NCBI GenBank assembly: GCA_018715985.1
Contig: DVKO01000127.1
Location: 1 to 32,535 of the forward strand
Reading direction: 5' to 3'
Source: Candidatus Enterenecus avicola
GTDB taxonomy: Bacteria > Bacillota > Clostridia > Oscillospirales > Oscillospiraceae
Length of the DNA stretch: 32,535 bases
The notes below the pieces were generated by a model. The model had not been told where the DNA came from and made no database searches. It worked only from the letters and a program-made list of their open reading frames with translations. Each line of letters starts with the position of its first letter. Position 1 is the first letter of the stretch. Below, one piece after another: positions 24,201 to 32,291 of the stretch. Made by a program: the position numbers and the translations under genes.

Positions 24201-25346
24201 GGTGGAGAAGTGCTCCAGCACCTCCCCGCCCCGCATTCGCACGGCGCCAATCTCGATGATGGCATCGGTTTTGGGGTCCAGACCGGTGGTCTCCAAGTCA
24301 AAGGCGATGAACTCTCCGTCCAGTGGCATATCCCCGGGACCGTGTACCGAAACCCGCTCGTCCACATCGTTTTGATAGTAGGCCTCCACGCCGTAGAGCA
24401 CCTTGATCTTCTCCCCCCGGCCCGAGGCGTTGTAGGCATCGGGGAAGGACTGCACCACGCCGTGGTCGGTGATGGCAATGGCAGGGTGACCCCACTCAAT
24501 GGCCCGTTTCACAATGGCCTTGCCGTCACACAGGGCGTCCATCATGGACATTTTGGTGTGCAGGTGCAGTTCAATGCGCTTTTCCTCCGCCGTGTCCTTG
24601 CGCCCCTCGGGCATGGGTACCTCGTTGATGCCGTAGGGCTCCAAAATCATGTCGCTCTCAAAGCGGCTGACGTTGAGCCGCCCCTGTACCTGTACCCGCT
24701 GTCCCTTCTTGATACCCTTGACGATGGGAGCTGCCAGCTCTCCCTCCAGGAACTGATTGACCCGGATGGAGCCGGTGTTGTCGGTGATGTCAAAGCAGAT
24801 CACCCACGCCTTGCGCCGGGGCAGCTCCCGGTGCTCCACATTGAACACCGTGCCCTCCACCAGCACACTGCCCATGTCCAGCTGGAGCTGGCCCAGGGGG
24901 ACCGGCTTTTTCTTTCCGTTGATCTTGCCGTAGATCTGCTTTACTTTGGGCTTTCCGTGGCCCCCGCCGGGATTGCTCTGGTTGAGCACCTTGCGGCGCA
25001 TGGCCTCCATCTGGGCGAACAGATCGCCAGAGGGCGCAGGTTTGGCCTGGGTGGAAACCGGCGGCACAGCCTCAGAGGCAGACGGCACCGTTGGTGTCCC
25101 CGCCGGGACCTCCTGGGTGTGAAATTCCACCGCCACCTGGTTGAGGGAAAACAGACGGGCCAGGCTTTGACGCACCTGGTCCACCAGCCCCTGTTCCGCA
25201 GCCCCTCCCTCCAACTCCACCGTCATGGTCCGTGTCTGACGGCAGACCTTGACCTGGGTGGGATATTGGGCAAAACAAGCCAATACCCCTTCGGGGAAGG
25301 GGTATTGGCCAAACGTCTCTTGAAATGTCACTTGATTTCTTGACAT
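21213..25346 (-). CDS. polC: DNA polymerase III alpha subunit, Gram-positive PolC type
   Basis: The 1377-residue replicative polymerase has the PolC domain order: N-terminal domain, OB fold (about 160-245), PHP domain beginning HLHTKMSMMDA (261-271), inserted proofreading exonuclease (about 345-510, DLETTG at 350-355 and HHHRADDDA near its end), a zinc-binding region (CPNC, then CPVC), the palm with catalytic PDIDLNFSG, and the helix-hairpin-helix and C-terminal region. Bacillus PolC is about 1437 residues. It is the low-GC Gram-positive lagging and leading strand polymerase. AGGAG lies nine bases before ATG 25346, 15 bases after ispG. A perfect hairpin lies within codons 13-23. Confidence 0.98.
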   Translation of the reverse strand: MSRNQVTFQETFGQYPFPEGVLACFAQYPTQVKVCRQTRTMTVELEGGAAEQGLVDQVRQSLARLFSLNQVAVEFHTQEVPAGTPTVPSASEAVPPVSTQAKPAPSGDLFAQMEAMRRKVLNQSNPGGGHGKPKVKQIYGKINGKKKPVPLGQLQLDMGSVLVEGTVFNVEHRELPRRKAWVICFDITDNTGSIRVNQFLEGELAAPIVKGIKKGQRVQVQGRLNVSRFESDMILEPYGINEVPMPEGRKDTAEEKRIELHLHTKMSMMDALCDGKAIVKRAIEWGHPAIAITDHGVVQSFPDAYNASGRGEKIKVLYGVEAYYQNDVDERVSVHGPGDMPLDGEFIAFDLETTGLDPKTDAIIEIGAVRMRGGEVLEHFSTFADPGHPLSPKTVSLTSITDEMVRGAPKPHEAVANFLAWAGDTPLVAHNAEFDTGFVREYCRRAKRVFDPLYFDTLILAQYLCPELNNHKLDTVSTHLGLPPFHHHRADDDAAICGQIFAAMIPMLKELGVERVSQINGALAGKKRGGRVRRTANHLILLAKNQTGLRNLYKLVSLSHLEHFNRFPIMPKSIINENREGLIIGSACEAGELFRAVVDGKDDRELERIASWYDYLEIQPLSNNAYMLRPDKEGRRIAQSMEDLRNFNRKVVELGRRLGKPVCATGDVHFTDPEEEIYRHILLAAKEFDDADSENPLYFRTTDEMLKEFAYLGEETAHEVVIDNPALVASWCGKVRPLPDGLFTPKLENSEGELKDLVWGKAHALYGENPPQIVVDRINAELKDIIGCHYDVIYMSAQKLVQNSLEHGYLVGSRGSVGSSLVAFMSGITEVNSLPAHYRCPNCKHSDFDYAQEHGYGCGADMPDMKCPVCGADYAKDGFNIPFETFLGFGGDKVPDIDLNFSGEYQSSAHKYTFELFGSNHVFRAGTIGSVKEKTAIGYVRKYLERVGRNNVPFAEVLRLAQGCVGVKRTTGQHPGGMVVIPQDKEIYDFCPVQHPADDKDSDIITTHFEYHSMESNLLKLDMLGHDDPSMIRMLQDITGVDPQKIPLDDPDTMSLFTTSEKLGFTDDPILGPTGAVAIPEFGTSFVRGMLEDTHPSQFDILVRLSGFSHGTDVWLGNAKDLITSGTAKVNEAIGCRDDIMLFLISKGFKDTRAFKIMESVRKGRGLPEGAEDEMKEHGVPQWYIDSCKKIAYLFPKAHAVAYVMMAFRIAWYKVHRPLAFYAAYFSIRAKAFDEKYMCRGIEVVKQKMKEIQAKKNAKDKADRPSAVEEDMLVTLEVCYEFYLRGLTFARMDISRSHAINFLVDEERNALIPPFTSVAGLGETVGWDIMEKRKGKTFISIEEFSLACTKASNTHLQQLKEAGAFGDLPDSSQFSFF
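25279..25309 (-). repeat. Perfect 14-bp hairpin inside the start of polC
   Basis: GCCAATACCCCTTC (25279-25292) and its exact complement (25296-25309) flank a three-base loop. In the messenger this hairpin begins about 37 bases after the start codon and covers codons 13-23. No U tract follows, so it is not a standard terminator. It could slow ribosomes, protect the messenger end or act as a protein-binding site. Confidence 0.85.
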
Positions 25347-25361
25347 ACCATGTACTCCTTG

Positions 25362-26399
25362 TCACAGGGTATCAATGAGCTCCATGAGCCGTGGAATCAG
25401 CTGATCCTCGGGGACCTTGTCCACAATCTCTCCGTGGAGGAAGAGCACTCCCTCCCCTTTCCCGCCGGCGATACCCACGTCCGCATGGCGAGCCTCGCCG
25501 GGCCCGTTGACCACGCACCCCATCACGGCCACGGTGATGGGCTTGTCCACCCCCCGGAGCAGCTCCTCCACCCGGTGGGCCATGGGGATTAGGTCAATTT
25601 GGGTGCGCCCGCAGGTGGGGCAGGCAATGAGCTCAGGGCCGTCCTTGCGCAAGCCCACCGCTTTGAGAATTTTTTTTGCCAATACAATTTCCTCCACCGG
25701 ATCGGCGGTAAGGGTGACCCGGAAGGTGTCCCCAATGCCCAGTCCCAGCAGGCCGCCGATGCCTGCGGCAGACTTGATGGAACCAATGTCCGCCGTTCCC
25801 GCTTCCGTGACCCCCAGGTGGAGGGGAAAGTCGTACTTCTGGGCCATGAGTTGGTAGGCCCGCATAGTGGTGGGCACCGAGGAGGACTTCATGGAGATGC
25901 AGATGTCCTCAAAGCCGTACTTCTCCAGCAGGGCCACATGGCCCAGGGCGCTCTCCACCAGGGCCTCGGGGGTGGGTCCGCCGTACTTCTCCAGTAGGGG
26001 CTTCTCCAGGGAGCCCCCGTTGACCCCGATGCGGATGGGGATGCCCCGCTCTTTGCAGGCACGGGCCACCGCCTCCACCCGGTCCTCGCCGCCAATGTTG
26101 CCGGGGTTGATGCGGATTTTGTCAATTCCCCCCTCAATGGCGGTAAGAGCCAGACGATAGTCGAAGTGGATGTCAGCCACCAAGGGCAGCGGGCTGCCCG
26201 CCTTCAGGGCCGGGATGGCTTGGGCCGCCCGCTCATCGGGCACGGCCACACGGACAATCTCACACCCGGCCGCCGCCAAAGCCCGAATCTGGGACAGGGT
26301 GGCCTCCACATCGTGGGTGGGGGTGTTGGTCATGGATTGAATGGAGACGGGAGCGCCGCCTCCGATGGCGACGTCCCCCACATGAATTTGACGGGTCAT
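25362..26399 (-). CDS. ispG: (E)-4-hydroxy-3-methylbut-2-enyl-diphosphate synthase
   Basis: The 345-residue iron-sulfur enzyme converts MEcPP to HMBPP in the non-mevalonate isoprenoid pathway. The N-terminal TIM barrel begins with [19 protein letters not shown], and the 4Fe-4S cysteines are Cys260 and Cys263 (CPTC) and Cys295 ([10 protein letters not shown]). It uses ferredoxin or flavodoxin as electron donor. It lies between rseP (27 bases upstream) and polC (15 bases downstream), a common order in Clostridia. Confidence 0.97.
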   Translation of the reverse strand: MTRQIHVGDVAIGGGAPVSIQSMTNTPTHDVEATLSQIRALAAAGCEIVRVAVPDERAAQAIPALKAGSPLPLVADIHFDYRLALTAIEGGIDKIRINPGNIGGEDRVEAVARACKERGIPIRIGVNGGSLEKPLLEKYGGPTPEALVESALGHVALLEKYGFEDICISMKSSSVPTTMRAYQLMAQKYDFPLHLGVTEAGTADIGSIKSAAGIGGLLGLGIGDTFRVTLTADPVEEIVLAKKILKAVGLRKDGPELIACPTCGRTQIDLIPMAHRVEELLRGVDKPITVAVMGCVVNGPGEARHADVGIAGGKGEGVLFLHGEIVDKVPEDQLIPRLMELIDTL

Positions 26400-26426
26400 G
26401 CAAGGTCACTTCCTTTACAGTAGTTA

Positions 26427-27497
26427 CTACACAACGATTTTCCACACATCCTGGAAGGCAATGAGGAGCATGATCACCAGCAGCAGCACCAAAGCCACTG
26501 CGTGGACATATCCCTCCAGCCGCTGCGGGATCTGCCGCCGGAACAGCAGGTAGGAGATGCCGTTGAGGAGGACGAAGAGCACCCGTCCCCCGTCCAGCGC
26601 GGGGATGGGCAGCATATTCATCACGGCCAGGTTCACGGCAATCAGCGCCATGATATAAAACACATTCTGAATGCCCACCAAAATGGAGTCAGACTGGGTA
26701 CCCACCTCGGACACCACGTCCACCACCCCGATGACGCCGGACATCTGGTCCACCCCTACACGGCCGGTGACCAGGTCGCCCAGGCTCATCCAGACCGTGC
26801 GGACAAAGTCAAAGGTCTGGGCAGTGGCCAGCTTCACCCGGCCCCATGCCGACAAGGGTTCCACCTGTTCAAAGACCAGTCCGAAACCATAGGCGCTCTG
26901 CCCCTGGTACTCATACTCAAACCGCTCCATGGGCAAGTCCTTCAAGGTCACCTTTTCCCCATCCCGCAGCACCACCAGGTCCATTCCGGTGCCGTCGTTG
27001 CGGGAGAGGAAGGTGAGTACATCCTCATAGACCCAGATGCCGTGTCCGTCCACGGAGAGGATTTCATCCCCCACCATGAGGCCAGACTCACCTTGCCACT
27101 GGAAGCCATCCGCCAACTGGGTAATCACCGGCACCCGGGCGCTGGTGACACCGGCGTACAGCACCAGAACAATGACCAGGCCCATGAGAAAGTTCATGAA
27201 GGACCCGGCACACAGGACGATGATCTTTTTCCAGGCGGGCTGGATGCTGAAGGCCCTGTCATCCCCGGTGTCCTCGTCCTCCCCTTCCATGGCACAATAG
27301 CCGCCGATGGGAAAGGCCCGGAGAGAGTATTGGGTCTCTCCGCGGGTACGGGTCCACAGAGCAGGGCCCATGCCGATGGCAAATTCATTCACTCGGATTC
27401 CCAACAGTTTGGCGGTGATGAAATGTCCAAACTCGTGAATGGCAATCATCACGCCGAAAATGAGAATTGCCAAGAGAATAAAAAAGATTCGCTCCAA
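26427..27497 (-). CDS. rseP: Site-2 intramembrane metalloprotease, RseP family
   Basis: The 356-residue membrane protease has the zinc motif HEFGH near residue 21 in the first segment, one PDZ domain (about 105-190), and the third metal ligand in NMLPIPALDGGR near 290. It cleaves membrane-bound substrates such as anti-sigma factors or signal peptides. The start codon is TTG at 27497, preceded by GAGGTGA six bases upstream; the next in-frame start would remove the HEFGH segment. It lies 11 bases after dxr in the isoprenoid-envelope block. Confidence 0.95.
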   Translation of the reverse strand: MERIFFILLAILIFGVMIAIHEFGHFITAKLLGIRVNEFAIGMGPALWTRTRGETQYSLRAFPIGGYCAMEGEDEDTGDDRAFSIQPAWKKIIVLCAGSFMNFLMGLVIVLVLYAGVTSARVPVITQLADGFQWQGESGLMVGDEILSVDGHGIWVYEDVLTFLSRNDGTGMDLVVLRDGEKVTLKDLPMERFEYEYQGQSAYGFGLVFEQVEPLSAWGRVKLATAQTFDFVRTVWMSLGDLVTGRVGVDQMSGVIGVVDVVSEVGTQSDSILVGIQNVFYIMALIAVNLAVMNMLPIPALDGGRVLFVLLNGISYLLFRRQIPQRLEGYVHAVALVLLLVIMLLIAFQDVWKIVV

Positions 27498-27508
27498 ATG
27501 CGTTCACC

Positions 27509-28657
27509 TCAGATTAACAAGTCATGGACCGCCTGACGGGCAGCCCGATCCGCCTCCAGCACATCCTCCAGGGTCTGGACGGGTACCGACTCCACCCGCT
27601 CCAGAGCGCCCTCCACCAGTCGGGCAATGTCCAGGAAGGAGATTTTCTCCTGGAGAAACAGCTCTACCGCCACCTCATTGGCCCCGTTGAGAATGGCCGT
27701 GGAGGTGCCGCCGCACTTGGCACATTCCAGCGCCAGCCCCAGGCAGCGGAAGGTATCCGGGTCGGGCTTGGCAAAGGTCAGGGGCGGACAGGTCAGAAGG
27801 TCCAGCGGCGTGGCCGGCCCGGGTGTCCGCTCCGGCCAGGTCAGGGCGTACTGGATGGGCAGGCGCATATCCGCCGTGCCCAGCTGGGCCAGAATGGCGC
27901 CGTCGGTAAACTCCACCAGGGAGTGAACGATGCTCTCCCGGTGCACCACCACCTGGATCTGCTGGGGTGGCATATGGTAGAGCCGCATGGCCTCAATAAA
28001 CTCCAGCCCCTTATTCATCAAGGTGGCGGAGTCAATGGTGATCTTGGCCCCCATGGCCCAGTTGGGGTGGCGCAGGGCCTGGGCTTTTGTGACCTGGGCC
28101 AGTTCCTCCCGGCTTTTGCCGAAGAAGGGTCCGCCGGAGGCCGTGATAATGAGCCGGCGCACCTCGCCCCGGTCCTTGCACCCCTGGAGGCACTGGAAGA
28201 TGGCGGAGTGCTCCGAGTCCACGGGGACGATCTCCGCCCCCTTCTCCTCGGCCCGCTGCATCACCAGGTCTCCGGCGCACACCAAAGTCTCCTTATTGGC
28301 TAAGGCTATGCGCTTGCCCTGGTCAATGGCAGCCAGCGTGGGCTCCAGCCCGGCAATGCCCACCACCGCGGTGACCACCGTATCGGCCTGAGGCAGTGTG
28401 GCCGCCTCCATTAGGCCTTCACGCCCGGACACCACACGGATGGTGGTGTCGGCCAGCCGCTGCTTCAGGTCCCCAGCAGCATTCTCGTCCACCACAGCCA
28501 CCAGCTCAGGCTGAAATTCCCGGGCCTGCTCCTCCGCCAGGTCCACACTGCGGTGGACGGTCAGAGCAGCCACCTGGTGGCCGCAGGCCCGGGCCACATC
28601 CAGGGTCTGACGGCCAATGGAGCCGGTGGAGCCCAAAATGGATAAGGTTCGTTTCAT
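27509..28657 (-). CDS. dxr: 1-deoxy-D-xylulose 5-phosphate reductoisomerase
   Basis: The 382-residue NADPH-dependent enzyme makes MEP from DXP, the committed step of the non-mevalonate pathway. It begins LSILGSTGSIGRQTLDVAR (NADPH loop), and has the metal-binding VDSEHSAIFQC, the flexible-loop TASGGPF and MGAKITIDSATLMNKGLE. Length is normal. It starts 38 bases after cdsA. Confidence 0.98.
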   Translation of the reverse strand: MKRTLSILGSTGSIGRQTLDVARACGHQVAALTVHRSVDLAEEQAREFQPELVAVVDENAAGDLKQRLADTTIRVVSGREGLMEAATLPQADTVVTAVVGIAGLEPTLAAIDQGKRIALANKETLVCAGDLVMQRAEEKGAEIVPVDSEHSAIFQCLQGCKDRGEVRRLIITASGGPFFGKSREELAQVTKAQALRHPNWAMGAKITIDSATLMNKGLEFIEAMRLYHMPPQQIQVVVHRESIVHSLVEFTDGAILAQLGTADMRLPIQYALTWPERTPGPATPLDLLTCPPLTFAKPDPDTFRCLGLALECAKCGGTSTAILNGANEVAVELFLQEKISFLDIARLVEGALERVESVPVQTLEDVLEADRAARQAVHDLLI

Positions 28658-28695
28658 AAGATCCCTCGTTTTCTATATCTGGCCCGGGCCATCCC

Positions 28696-29520
28696 TCACA
28701 TCACCGGGATGGCCTGGAGGATGAAAAGCACCACAGGAGCACAGAAGATCATGCTGTCAAAGCGGTCCAGCATTCCGCCGTGGCCGGGCAGCAGATGCCC
28801 GTAATCCTTGACGCCAAACTCCCGCTTGACAAAGGAAAAGGACAGGTCCCCCAACTCAGTGGCCAAAGCACCCGCCAAACCCGAGAGCACCAGGGGAAGG
28901 AAATTCACCTGGAAGTGGAAGAATGTCTGGACAGCCAGGCCGTACATCACCGCATAGAGCACGCCAAAGGCAAACCCGCCCACGTACCCTTCCAGGCTCT
29001 TGTTGGGGCTGACCCGGGTCACCCCCCGATGCTTTCCAAAAAACACGCCCACAAAATAGGCTCCCGCATCGGTGACAAAGGCCATAAGCACCGCAAAGAG
29101 CACCCAAAACTCCCCATGGTCCATCTTCTTCAACAGCACCAGGGCGGAAAGGCCCAGAGGAATGAGCACCCCGGAGAAGAGAGTGAGCATTACATGATAA
29201 AACCGGATGGGAGTGCTTCCCTCATCATAGGCCCGGATGGCACACCAGAAAGACACCGCCATCACCACAAACGTGCATACACTCACCACGGCAGTTCCCT
29301 TCCCCAGCCAGCACCCCATGGGGATGCAGAGGGCAGAGAGAACCGCAATTCCCGTCATCCAGGGGGAGATCTTTTCCTCCCCCGCCGCCCGGAGCAGCTC
29401 GAAGGAGGCAACGGCGGCAATGAGCGCCACCACAACCGTCCAGACCAGAGGCGGGCTGGGCAGCATGGCCAACAGCAGCAGTGGAACACACACCACCGCG
29501 ACAGCAATTCGTACCAACAT
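28696..29520 (-). CDS. cdsA: Phosphatidate cytidylyltransferase
   Basis: The 274-residue membrane enzyme makes CDP-diacylglycerol from phosphatidate and CTP. It has about eight membrane segments and the C-terminal signature SFVKREFGVKDYGHLLPGHG with GGMLDRFDS, the catalytic metal site. FGKHRGVTRVSPNKSLEGYVGG precedes it. GGAGGAGTG lies eight bases before the ATG, and uppS ends four bases upstream. Confidence 0.97.
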   Translation of the reverse strand: MLVRIAVAVVCVPLLLLAMLPSPPLVWTVVVALIAAVASFELLRAAGEEKISPWMTGIAVLSALCIPMGCWLGKGTAVVSVCTFVVMAVSFWCAIRAYDEGSTPIRFYHVMLTLFSGVLIPLGLSALVLLKKMDHGEFWVLFAVLMAFVTDAGAYFVGVFFGKHRGVTRVSPNKSLEGYVGGFAFGVLYAVMYGLAVQTFFHFQVNFLPLVLSGLAGALATELGDLSFSFVKREFGVKDYGHLLPGHGGMLDRFDSMIFCAPVVLFILQAIPVM

Positions 29521-29523
29521 CGC

Positions 29524-30267
29524 TTACACTCCTCCAAATCGCCGAGAGCGGTTCTGATAATCGGCAATCGCCCGCAGCAACTCCTCTTTGGTGAAGTCGG
29601 GCCACAGTACGTCTGTAAAGTAGAACTCCGAATAGGCGGACTGCCACAGCAGGAAATTGGAGATGCGCACCTCACCGCTGGGGCGGATCACCAGATCCGG
29701 GTCCGGCACGCCGGCGGAGTAGAGTAGGTTGCCCAACTTCTCCTCCGTCAGATCCTCGGGCCTGGCCAGCCCCTGCTGACACTGCCGGGCAAACTCCGCT
29801 GCCGCCCGGATGAGTTCCGCCCGTCCCCCGTAGTTGAAGCAGATATTGACCTGGCAGCCGTCATACCCTTTGGAAATCTCCTCCGTCTGTCGGCACAAGT
29901 CACGAAGCTTGGGGCTCAGCGGGGAAAGGTCCCCGAAAAAGGCCATTTTCACCTTATCCTTGGCCATAGTCTCAATGGCCTCGTGGAGATAACGCTCCAA
30001 TAGGCCCATGATGGAGGACACCTCGTCCTCCGGCCGCTTCCAGTTCTCTGTGGAGAAGGCATACACGGTGAGGTATTCCAAGCCCAGCTCCTTGGCATAG
30101 GTGGCAATGGTGCGGAACGTCTCCGCTCCGGCGGCGTGGCCCGCCTTGCGGGGCAGCCCGCGCTTTTTGGCCCAACGGCCGTTTCCATCCATAATAATGG
30201 CCACGTGCCTGGGCAGGCGGCTCATGTCCACCTGAACAGTCGGGGTTTTGCGGTTAAATAATGCCAT
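29524..30267 (-). CDS. uppS: Undecaprenyl diphosphate synthase (cis-prenyltransferase)
   Basis: The 247-residue enzyme makes the C55 lipid carrier for cell wall synthesis. It shows HVAIIMDGNGRWAKKRG with the catalytic Asp, then GHAAG, AFSTENWKRP and the C-terminal DLVIRPSGEVRISNFLLWQ. I start at ATG 30267; a GTG two codons upstream (30273) is an alternative, but it is closer to the GAGG ribosome site. It lies 4 bases before cdsA and about 110 bases after frr, with a hairpin between them. Confidence 0.97.
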   Translation of the reverse strand: MALFNRKTPTVQVDMSRLPRHVAIIMDGNGRWAKKRGLPRKAGHAAGAETFRTIATYAKELGLEYLTVYAFSTENWKRPEDEVSSIMGLLERYLHEAIETMAKDKVKMAFFGDLSPLSPKLRDLCRQTEEISKGYDGCQVNICFNYGGRAELIRAAAEFARQCQQGLARPEDLTEEKLGNLLYSAGVPDPDLVIRPSGEVRISNFLLWQSAYSEFYFTDVLWPDFTKEELLRAIADYQNRSRRFGGV

Positions 30268-30327
30268 AAACACGCATCCTCATCTATTTGAAAATATGGG
30301 CAGTCCATCCCTAAAAATACAACACAA

Positions 30328-30349
30328 GCGGGGCGAAGGTACGCCCCGC
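30328..30349 (-). terminator. GC-rich hairpin between frr and uppS
   Basis: GCGGGGCG (30328-30335) and its complement (30342-30349) form an 8-bp stem with a six-base loop. On the minus strand it is followed by a loosely T-rich stretch (TTGTGTTGTATTTTTAG), so it may be a weak terminator that lowers expression of uppS and downstream genes compared with pyrH-frr. Confidence 0.5.
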
Positions 30350-30375
30350 AGGTATTGTATCGTGAAACAGAAACA

Positions 30376-30930
30376 TTACACCGCCATGAGTTCCTTTTCC
30401 TTCTCGGCAGTCAGCGCGTCAATCTCCTTGCAGCGCTTGTCGGTGATGGTCTGGATCTCTTCCTCGTAGTCCTTGTACTGATCCTCGGTGATCTCGGACT
30501 TCTTCTTCAGATCCTTGAAATGCTCCATGGCATCCCGGCGGATGTTGCGGATGGCCACCTTGCCGCTCTCGCCGTACTTGCGCACCTGCTTGGTCAGATC
30601 CATGCGGCGCTCCTCCGTGAGCTGAGGGAAGGCCAGTCGAATCACACGGCCGTCGTTCTGGGGATTGATGCCCAAATCAGAGCTGAGAATGGCTCTTTCA
30701 ATGTCCTTGAGAATGGAACTGTCCCAGGGCTGAATGGCCAAAGTGCGGGGGTCGGGGGTGGAAATGCTGGCCACCTGCTGGATGGGGGTGGGAGTACCAT
30801 AGTATTCCACTTGGATGCGGTCCAGAACACCGGCATTGGCACGGCCGGCACGGACACTGGCGAAATCGCTCTTGACCACCTCAATGGTCTTGGTCATCTT
30901 TGCGTCAAAGGGCTTGCACAGCTCGGTCAT
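30376..30930 (-). CDS. frr: Ribosome recycling factor
   Basis: The 184-residue protein separates ribosomal subunits after termination together with EF-G. It matches family size and sequence: FASVRAGRANAGVLDRIQVEYYG, the IQPWDSSILKDIERAI block, DLGINPQNDGRVIRLAFPQLTEERR and the C-terminal helix ending in acidic and basic residues. It begins 12 bases after pyrH with AAGGAGG just upstream. Confidence 0.98.
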   Translation of the reverse strand: MTELCKPFDAKMTKTIEVVKSDFASVRAGRANAGVLDRIQVEYYGTPTPIQQVASISTPDPRTLAIQPWDSSILKDIERAILSSDLGINPQNDGRVIRLAFPQLTEERRMDLTKQVRKYGESGKVAIRNIRRDAMEHFKDLKKKSEITEDQYKDYEEEIQTITDKRCKEIDALTAEKEKELMAV

Positions 30931-30942
30931 GTTCGTTCCTCC

Positions 30943-31659
30943 TTAATCCTTCACAATAGTGCCGATCTTCTCGCCTCTGGCCACTCGAATGATATTCTCA
31001 GGGTCCTTCAGGGCGAAGAGAATCACAGGAATTTTATTGTCCATAGACAGGGACGTGGCGGTGGAGTCCATCACCTGCAGGTGCTGGGCCAGCACATCGT
31101 CGTAGGAAATGGTGTCGTACTTCACCGCATTGGGATCCAGCTGGGGATCGGCGGAGTACACGCCGTCCACGTTCTTGGCCAGCAGGATGACGTCGGCGTC
31201 GATCTCTGCGGCCCGCAGCACAGCGGCGGTGTCGGTGGAGAAGAAGGGGTTGCCGGTGCCGCAGCCAAAGATGACCACACGGCCCTTCTCCAGGTGGCGG
31301 ATGGCCCGGGACCGAATGTAGGGCTCAGCCATGGCACGCATCTCGATGGCGGTCTGGACCCGCACGTCTACGCCCTTCTGCTCCAGAATATCGGCCAGGG
31401 CCAGACAGTTGATGGTGGTGGCCAGCATACCCATGTGGTCGGCGCGGGTGCGCTCCCGCATCCCCTTGCCGTCCTTCAGGCCGCGCCAGAAGTTGCCGCC
31501 GCCTACCACGATACCAACCTGGAGCCCCTCCTTATTGCACCGTGCGATGGCATCGCACACCTTGTCAATGACCTCAAAATCCAATCCCCGGCCTGCGTCT
31601 CCGGCCAGAGCCTCGCCGCTGACCTTCAACAGCACGCGCTTATACTTCCATTCACTCAT
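30943..31659 (-). CDS. pyrH: UMP kinase
   Basis: The 238-residue amino-acid-kinase-fold enzyme phosphorylates UMP to UDP. It starts with [14 protein letters not shown], and has [10 protein letters not shown], the [15 protein letters not shown] segment, the uridine-binding [17 protein letters not shown], and [20 protein letters not shown] lies seven bases before the ATG. It leads the long minus-strand block down to polC. In many Firmicutes it follows rpsB and tsf; here rpsB points the other way. Confidence 0.98.
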   Translation of the reverse strand: MSEWKYKRVLLKVSGEALAGDAGRGLDFEVIDKVCDAIARCNKEGLQVGIVVGGGNFWRGLKDGKGMRERTRADHMGMLATTINCLALADILEQKGVDVRVQTAIEMRAMAEPYIRSRAIRHLEKGRVVIFGCGTGNPFFSTDTAAVLRAAEIDADVILLAKNVDGVYSADPQLDPNAVKYDTISYDDVLAQHLQVMDSTATSLSMDNKIPVILFALKDPENIIRVARGEKIGTIVKD

Positions 31660-31842
31660 GGGGTCATACCTCCGAATTTTATGATCGCTCTTATTTTAAT
31701 ACAGATTCCTCTTCTTGCCTAGTGGGAAAATAAATTTTTTCCAAAATCCTCGCTTCATTCTTTGGAATAAGCACCACCGCTGCCGGATACATTATATAAA
31801 ATAACAATCTGTGCCATCATCCACGCATTGGGAGGGAACCCT
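31660..31842. other. Divergent intergenic region, pyrH to ylmC-like gene
   Basis: This 183-base AT-rich gap must hold the pyrH promoter and the promoter of the plus-strand gene. A symmetric element, GGAAAA with TTTTCC (31726-31743), lies near its centre. CATTATA at 31790-31796 with GAATA at 31765-31769 resembles sporulation sigma-G boxes, but the 20-base spacing is longer than usual. I cannot name a clear sigma-A promoter for pyrH. Confidence 0.4.
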
Positions 31843-32124
31843 ATGATTTGCAGTATATCCGAGTTGCAGTACAAGGAAGTCATTGATATTGCCGACGGAA
31901 CACGCTATGGCTACATCGGCGATGTGGAGCTGGACGTCCAGACGGGCATGATCCAAAATGTCATCATCTCCGGACGTCCACGCTTGTTTGGGCTTCTGGG
32001 GCGAGAGCCGGACACCGTCTTCCCCTGGTCCTCCATCACCCGATTTGGAGAAGATCTGATCCTGGTGGATGGCCGTCAGCGCCGCAGCGGCGCCAAGACG
32101 GCATCTGGCACCAGCCGCTCATAA
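31843..32124 (+). CDS. YlmC/YmxH-family PRC-barrel protein
   Basis: The 93-residue protein matches the small YlmC/YmxH family, found across spore-forming Firmicutes and often annotated as sporulation-related. The core pattern is SELQYKEVIDIADGTRYGYIGDVELD, then FPWSSITRFGEDLILV. The function of these PRC-barrel proteins is not settled. ATG 31843 follows GGGAGGG; an in-frame TTG at 31828 would put the ribosome site inside the gene. The C-terminal 15 residues are basic and serine-rich, encoded by a strong hairpin (32072-32102). Confidence 0.85.
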   Translation: MICSISELQYKEVIDIADGTRYGYIGDVELDVQTGMIQNVIISGRPRLFGLLGREPDTVFPWSSITRFGEDLILVDGRQRRSGAKTASGTSRS

Positions 32125-32151
32125 CTTCTCGATATTTTCTGGAAAAAGCTC

Positions 32152-32180
32152 TTGCATATCCCGGTTTTTTATGGTAGAAT
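32152..32180 (+). promoter_or_regulatory. Promoter of rpsB
   Basis: TTGCAT (32152-32157) and TAGAAT (32175-32180) are 17 bases apart, with TGG just before the -10 box. Transcription should start near 32187, giving a leader of about 105 bases before rpsB. Confidence 0.75.
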
Positions 32181-32190
32181 TTCAGGGCAT

Positions 32191-32212
32191 TCCGCACGGG
32201 GGCGGATTTTTC
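32191..32212 (+). promoter_or_regulatory. Short hairpin plus T-run in the rpsB leader
   Basis: TCCGC (32191-32195) and GCGGA (32202-32206) form a 5-bp stem with a six-base loop, followed directly by TTTTTC. It begins within a few bases of the transcription start and looks like a small attenuator or pause site. I do not recognise a known ribosomal-protein leader motif in the rest (32213-32291). Confidence 0.35.
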
Positions 32213-32291
32213 GTCGTGTGCTTTCCTCGGAAGGTTGGCGCAAGAGATGAGGCCCCCGGAGGTAGTAACTAAATTTTAGGAGGAACTAAAC

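Noticed and set aside
21813-25343. Very long plus-strand reading frame opposite polC
   Set aside because: It is the antisense shadow of polC in GC-rich DNA; its product is low-complexity Gly/His/Val-rich sequence with no ribosome site, while polC is unmistakable.
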